From positions 37,575,341-37,639,340 of the forward strand of contig NC_081844.1 in NCBI RefSeq assembly GCF_963259705.1: 64,000 bases of DNA, written 5' to 3'. This document shows positions 59,799 through 64,000 of this stretch, piece after piece (the first letter of the stretch is position 1; the number at the start of each line of letters is the position of its first letter). The DNA comes from Myotis daubentonii (lineage: Eukaryota; Chordata; Mammalia; Chiroptera; Vespertilionidae). Under the pieces are notes generated by a model. That model was given only the letters and a program-made list of their open reading frames with translations. It did not search any database and was not told the origin of the DNA. The translations under genes and the position numbers were made by a program.

Positions 59799-60098
59799 CA
59801 GTGGTTCTCAACCTTCCTAATGCCGCAACCCTTTAATACAGTTCCTCATGTTGTGGTGACCCCCAACCATAAAATTATTTTCCTTGCTACTTCATAACTG
59901 TAATTTTGCTACTGTTATGAATCGTAATGTAAATATCTGATATCCAGTATGTATTTTCATTGTTACAATTTGAACATAATTAAAGCATAGTGATTAATCA
60001 CAAAAACAATATGTGTGTTTTCCGATGGTCTTAAGCGACCCCTGTGAAAGGGTTGTTCGACCCTCAAGGGGTCGCGACCCACAGGTTGAGAACCGCTG
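59799..60098 (-). mobile_element. SPIN-type non-autonomous hAT, complete, perfect 8-bp duplication
   Basis: 300 bp from CAGTGGTTCTCAACCTTCCT to GGTCGCGACCCACAGGTTGA-GAACCGCTG. The right end is the classic SPIN terminus, with internal GTTTTCCGATGGTCTTA and GGTCGCGACCC blocks. TTCTAGAT flanks both ends (59791-59798, 60099-60106), fitting the NTNTAGAN duplications typical of hAT-Buster elements such as SPIN. SPIN is known for patchy distribution in distant tetrapods, explained by horizontal transfer. No transposase is encoded. Confidence 0.94.
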
Positions 60099-60109
60099 TT
60101 CTAGATAAA

Positions 60110-60880
60110 TGTAGTCTACCCACCCATTCTTTAATAGAAAGCAAAGTACCCTCCCATACATCTTCTTTTTTCTCCACTATTTCTATCATCCTCTTTAAAT
60201 CTTCTCAGTAAGACAATCTATTCCTTTAGGGACTGAAAATTGAATTCTAAAATTTTATCATCATATTTTTATAAATCTGCTATGTAAGTTCCTACTCCTC
60301 AGGAAGGAAAAGACATATAGGGAACATAAAAGATTTTCTACCAGCACAACCTCATATTTATTGGAGCACTATTAGAAATGAAAACAAATAAAAATCTTCT
60401 GGCCAGCCCCATGGTTTAATCCTGAGGCCCACACTACTGGCACCTGCTTCTCCAGTCTTTACATGAGATACTCCTCAGAACTGTACTCATTTTGCAACCT
60501 TATTTTATTACTCAACAAGAGTCCATTTGGCTTGGCTATGGCCACCACCGCCTTATCTTGCTTCGGGCTTCCAAATTTTAAGTGGCACTATTTAACATTT
60601 GGATGGACTGAATTCCCTGCCTTTCTAGTTAATTAAGGGTCAATTATTCCAGAGTGGTAATCTGATATGTTTAAAATTGGAAAAAAAATCTGATTTTAAA
60701 TCAGTATGAATAAATACCTTATAATTTGAATATTAGTTTCATTTTAGAAAATAAACAAGGGGAACCACCCCCCAAAAAAGAATAAAATTAATAAAGATTT
60801 CACAATAGTTGTGTATCTTTAGGATATGGATTCTTAATGAAATTCAGGATCCTTAAATGACACATGAGAACTTTACATAC
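60110..60880. other. no gene recognised
   Basis: AT-rich; nothing identified. Confidence 0.4.
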
Positions 60881-60900
60881 ACTATAAACCTTTACATTTC

Positions 60901-61115
60901 TGTTTTTATAAATACGTTTATTGATTTCAGAGAGTGGGAAGGATAGGAGGAGACAAAAACATTAATGATGAGAGAGAATCATTGATCAGCTGCCTCCTGC
61001 ATGCCCCCTACTAGGAATAGACCCTGCAACCTGGGCATGCACCCTGATGGGGAATCAAACCGCAACCTCTTGGTTCCAGGGTTAATGCTCAACCACTGAG
61101 CCACATCGGCCGGGC
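60901..61115 (-). mobile_element. Ves SINE, antisense, with target duplication
   Basis: Reverse Ves: TTTATTGATTTCAGAGAGTG, GATCAGCTGCCTCCTGCATG, CCTGGGCATGCACCCTGATG, CACTGAGCCACATCGGCCGG. AAACCTTTACATTTC (60886-60900) and AAACCTTTATACTTC (61116-61130) form the duplication (two mismatches). Confidence 0.92.
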
Positions 61116-61199
61116 AAACCTTTATACTTCTTAAAGGAGAAATACGTTGTTTGTTTTCATACACATATGCAATTTTTACTTATTTCAGTGGTCTCTCAG

Positions 61200-61805
61200 A
61201 AGGTAGAGCTTAACACCAAATTCTCACAAAGCACCGACTGTCATCCCTTGCAGAGACTACTACAGAAGGCTAACTGGCCTCCCACATTAGATCAAACCTT
61301 CCATCAATCTATTTCCCCACTCCACTCCACTGCAGTGATTGTACTCAAAATGCAAATCTGATCTTCTACCATCAATGGCTTTCTGGAGGGCCTTTCGGAT
61401 AAAGTCAAAAGCCTTACAAAGACCCTCATCATGTGGCCCTACTCACCACCATCCTGCTCTCCCCATGCATATGCACACTTCAGTCCTCTGGGTCTGCTTG
61501 TACAGAACCCCACACTCCCCAGGCACACTCCTTCCTTCATAACTGTTCCCCCTGCCTCATCCATCCTTCCCCCACTCTTCTCTCAGATTCAATTCATCCC
61601 TTGGGTAGCAGATTTCACATTACTAAACAGATCTTTTTGATACCTTCCCACAAACAAGGTAAGCTCCCATATGCAGTCCACCTTTTGCAGCATTAACCAC
61701 TCTTGTTCAATTTGTCTGCACTAGCTTGAGAACAGGATCCAAGTCTTTCTTATCCACTGCTATACATTCACAGTGCTCAGCACATATTTGCTGAGTAAAT
61801 GAATC
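61200..61805 (+). repeat. L2 LINE, long sense fragment
   Basis: The best L2 in the window: ATCAATGGCTTTCTGGAGGG, GATAAAGTCAAAAGCCTTAC, CATCATGTGGCCCTACTCAC, GAGAACAGGATCCAAGTCTT, CACAGTGCTCAGCACATATT and TTGCTGAGTAAATGAAT, in the order of the L2 ORF2 end and 3'UTR. The overlapping proline-rich frames here are L2-derived and not coding. Confidence 0.8.
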
Positions 61806-62499
61806 CGAAAGCATAAAATATACTGACTTCAAAGGTTTCAAAGTCAATTATTAGTGCAAATTTTGCAATTTAAGTAATATATCTTTTCAAAAATCCATCA
61901 CAAAAGAAAAGAATGCTTCTTTAAAATGGAAGTTATTTATCATTATAATACTAGGCAATATTTCAACAATAAAACTTCAGTATACAGTTTTTTACTAAAG
62001 AGCATATGCTTTCACTAAGGATTTAGAGCAGAAAAAATAAAAATGCAAAAGTAATGGCTGTCTAATGAAGTTTCATTTTAAATTAATTTCCAAAGTCAAT
62101 TAATACCATGCCCAAAGGGCATTATAACTGTGACCAAAATCTACTTTTGTTAAGCATAGGGTCAAATCTATGTTCAAACATGTGCTACATTTTAATGCTT
62201 TATTCCCTCATAATAGGTTCTATTCCTTTATAAATAGTATCTATCAGATTAGGAACTGACAAATAACACTGAAGCCTGATTTTAAAAAAAGAAAGAAAAG
62301 AGGTCACCATAAAAATGAGTCCTCTTAGTGGCCTATAGTTTAATAGATCTAAGAGGGAAAATGTCCAGCAAATATTTACCAAGTGTAGAACTAGCTGATT
62401 CATTTTTAAATGAGATATGTCATATATTCACAAAGTGACTTCACAGTGATAAATCTAAATACTTATTTTAGAGGAGAGAAGAAACAAATCTTGCTTAGA

Positions 62500-63215
62500 G
62501 AATTCTAAATAACAAGGAGATACCACCCTCTCCAGGAGGTGGAATTTAAGTCTCCACCCACTATGTCCCCCTCCCACTCTAGTCCTTGAGGGTGAGCTAT
62601 TTAGTGACTTGGTTTCAAAGAAGAGAGTGGGAAAAGAACTTTACAGTGAAGAAACCTGGCAAACATCAGTTTAATCAAGTGATAAAGGTTAAGCAATGAT
62701 GTCATGTAAGTATAATGCACCCCTTGATATGAGTGACATAAAGTCATTTGATATAAATGACAACAAGTGCACTGTACCCCTGTAGGTATACTTTTCAAAA
62801 TTCTACAACTTCAGTCTAATCCTGAAAAGATGATCAAACCAACCCAAACTGAGGGACATTCTACAAGATGCCCAAAACTGTCAGGGTCATGAAAAACAAG
62901 ACTGTCACTAAGGTAAGGAGACCAAGGAGATGTGACAAGATGTAATTCGGTGTCCTGGACTGGGTCCTGGAACAGAAAGAAGACACAAATAGAAGAACTG
63001 GTAAAGTCCAAATAAAATCTGGAGTTAAGTTAATAGTAATGTAGCAATACCAAAATTGGTTTCTCACTTTGGACAAATGAACCATCACAATAGAAGACAC
63101 TGACAATAAGGGAAACCAGGTGAGGAGGACACAGAATCTCTGTTCTGTCTTTACAATATTTCTGTAAACTTAAAATTATTCAAAGACAAGTGTTTTTTTA
63201 AAGAGTCTATCTGTA
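62500..63215 (+). repeat. old L1M-type 3' region
   Basis: AACTTTACAGTGAAGAAACC, AATCAAGTGATAAAGGTTAA, AACTGAGGGACATTCTACAA, TGGACTGGGTCCTGGAACAG, CAAATAAAATCTGGAGTTAA and a final TGTAAACTTAAAATTATTCA follow the 3'UTR order of an old L1M subfamily in plus orientation. No frames are preserved. Confidence 0.7.
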
Positions 63216-63589
63216 TTACAAACTTCTGAGATTTCCAGTTCCCAACTTCATAAAATTATTAGCAAACAGATCAGTTGTCCCTTCTCCATTAAGTTACATT
63301 AGACAGACTACAAAAGGTATTACACTCAAACCAAAGCAAAAATATCTCGTCAATTACAATTATGAAAATTATAAATTACAACTTAAAAGTTAGTGATTGG
63401 CATCTATTTCTTGATAAGGAAGCTTCAAATGTGCAATCAGTGGCTTTTAAAATCTAAATCACTTAACTTCCTATATTCAAGTATCATGTTGCGCTAGAGA
63501 CGCTAGGACACAATGAGGAGTGGGGAAAAGAGAGACCAATGAGCAATAATAAATGGTTAAATACCACGATAGGGGGATACAGTGTGCAA

Positions 63590-63850
63590 CGGGAGCAGAA
63601 AGCAGGAGCATCTGAATAGTCTGAAAGAGATTAAGATGGAAGGATCAGTAAAAATTTTTAGGTAAAACTTAGAATGAGACCTGAAGGATAAGAAGCGTTA
63701 GCCAAGAAAAAAGGATTGCAAAAGGAACAGCTTACACAAAGACCTACAAGTGAGAGAACATGGCCAGTTGTTCACAATGGCTACAGCTTAGAGTGCTAAG
63801 CTGGGCATGTCAAGAAGTGAGGCAGCCTGGTTTTTCAGTCGGCTTTTGGG
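63590..63850 (-). repeat. L2 LINE fragment, antisense
   Basis: AATGAGACCTGAAGGATAAG, AAAAGGATTGCAAAAGGAAC and CACAAAGACCTACAAGTGAG fit L2 read backwards. Diverged; continues weakly toward the window edge. Confidence 0.5.
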
Positions 63851-64000
63851 AGTCATGTCTAGAAGGTTGGCCTAGAGATTTTTTTAGCTTTCTCAACAGT
63901 TCTGAAGCAACTAAAAACTTTTGTATTTGGTTCATTATTGGCCATAAAGGCTCTGACCAACACAATTTCCCTTACAAAGATAATTAGCCTCCACATATAA

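Noticed and set aside
61339..61696. Three overlapping proline-rich plus frames
   Set aside because: They lie in a clear sense L2 fragment and follow its composition.

Overview
The window is mammalian nuclear DNA, very probably from a vespertilionid bat. The evidence is the combination of repeats: about 18 copies of the tRNA-derived Ves SINE, three Helitron insertions with HeliBat-type ends, short SPIN-type hAT elements with intact 8-bp target duplications, mariner/Tigger-like MITEs, young bat-type L1 3' ends, and old mammal-wide repeats (MIR, L2, L1M, MER5A). I found no exon of a functional cellular gene. The stretch reads as intergenic or intronic DNA in which nearly everything recognisable is a transposable element, a simple repeat or a retropseudogene.

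Layout. 1-14 kb is relatively GC-rich, with old MIR, L2 and L1M relics, a first Ves copy at 11.3 kb, and a six-unit minisatellite at 12.4-12.8 kb whose units alternate between CACATG and CACGTG and each carry a CCAAT box. 14.8-29 kb holds old L1/L2 fragments, several Ves copies with clean target-site duplications, a MER5A relic with an expanded microsatellite inside it, and a mariner MITE at 27.3 kb. 29.3-38.3 kb is the DNA-transposon district: a complete 459-bp Helitron, a mariner MITE nested in a Ves tail, a Tigger-like MITE nested in an older repeat, a composite Helitron with two 5' ends, and a third Helitron inserted in an L1. 39.6-41.2 kb has three Ves copies.

42.05-44.10 kb (minus strand) is an intronless KRAB-C2H2 zinc-finger retropseudogene with an intact KRAB A box, a frameshift, nonsense codons and a Ves fragment. 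45.2-46.2 kb is a possible solo LTR containing a roughly 220-bp TTCTC array. 52.68-54.58 kb (minus strand) is the most notable element: a full-length, ORF1-only L1 (HAL1 type) with a CpG-rich 5'UTR, a YY1-like site at its 5' end, an uninterrupted 282-codon ORF1, a short 3'UTR and an imperfect 14-bp target duplication, but no ORF2. 55.1-56.6 kb is an old L1 ORF2/3'UTR remnant into which three Ves copies have jumped. 58.65-60.10 kb clusters two SPIN-type elements in opposite orientations, a 68-bp hAT MITE and a 5'-truncated L1.

How they relate. No cellular pathway is encoded here. The connections are between mobile elements: Ves depends on L1 machinery supplied from elsewhere, the HAL1 encodes only the L1 RNA-binding protein, and the MITEs and Helitrons carry no transposase. 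Nested insertions give a relative order: old L1/L2/MIR first, then Ves and Helitrons, then at least one mariner MITE. All family names rest on recognising termini, motifs and target duplications by eye; no database search was run.
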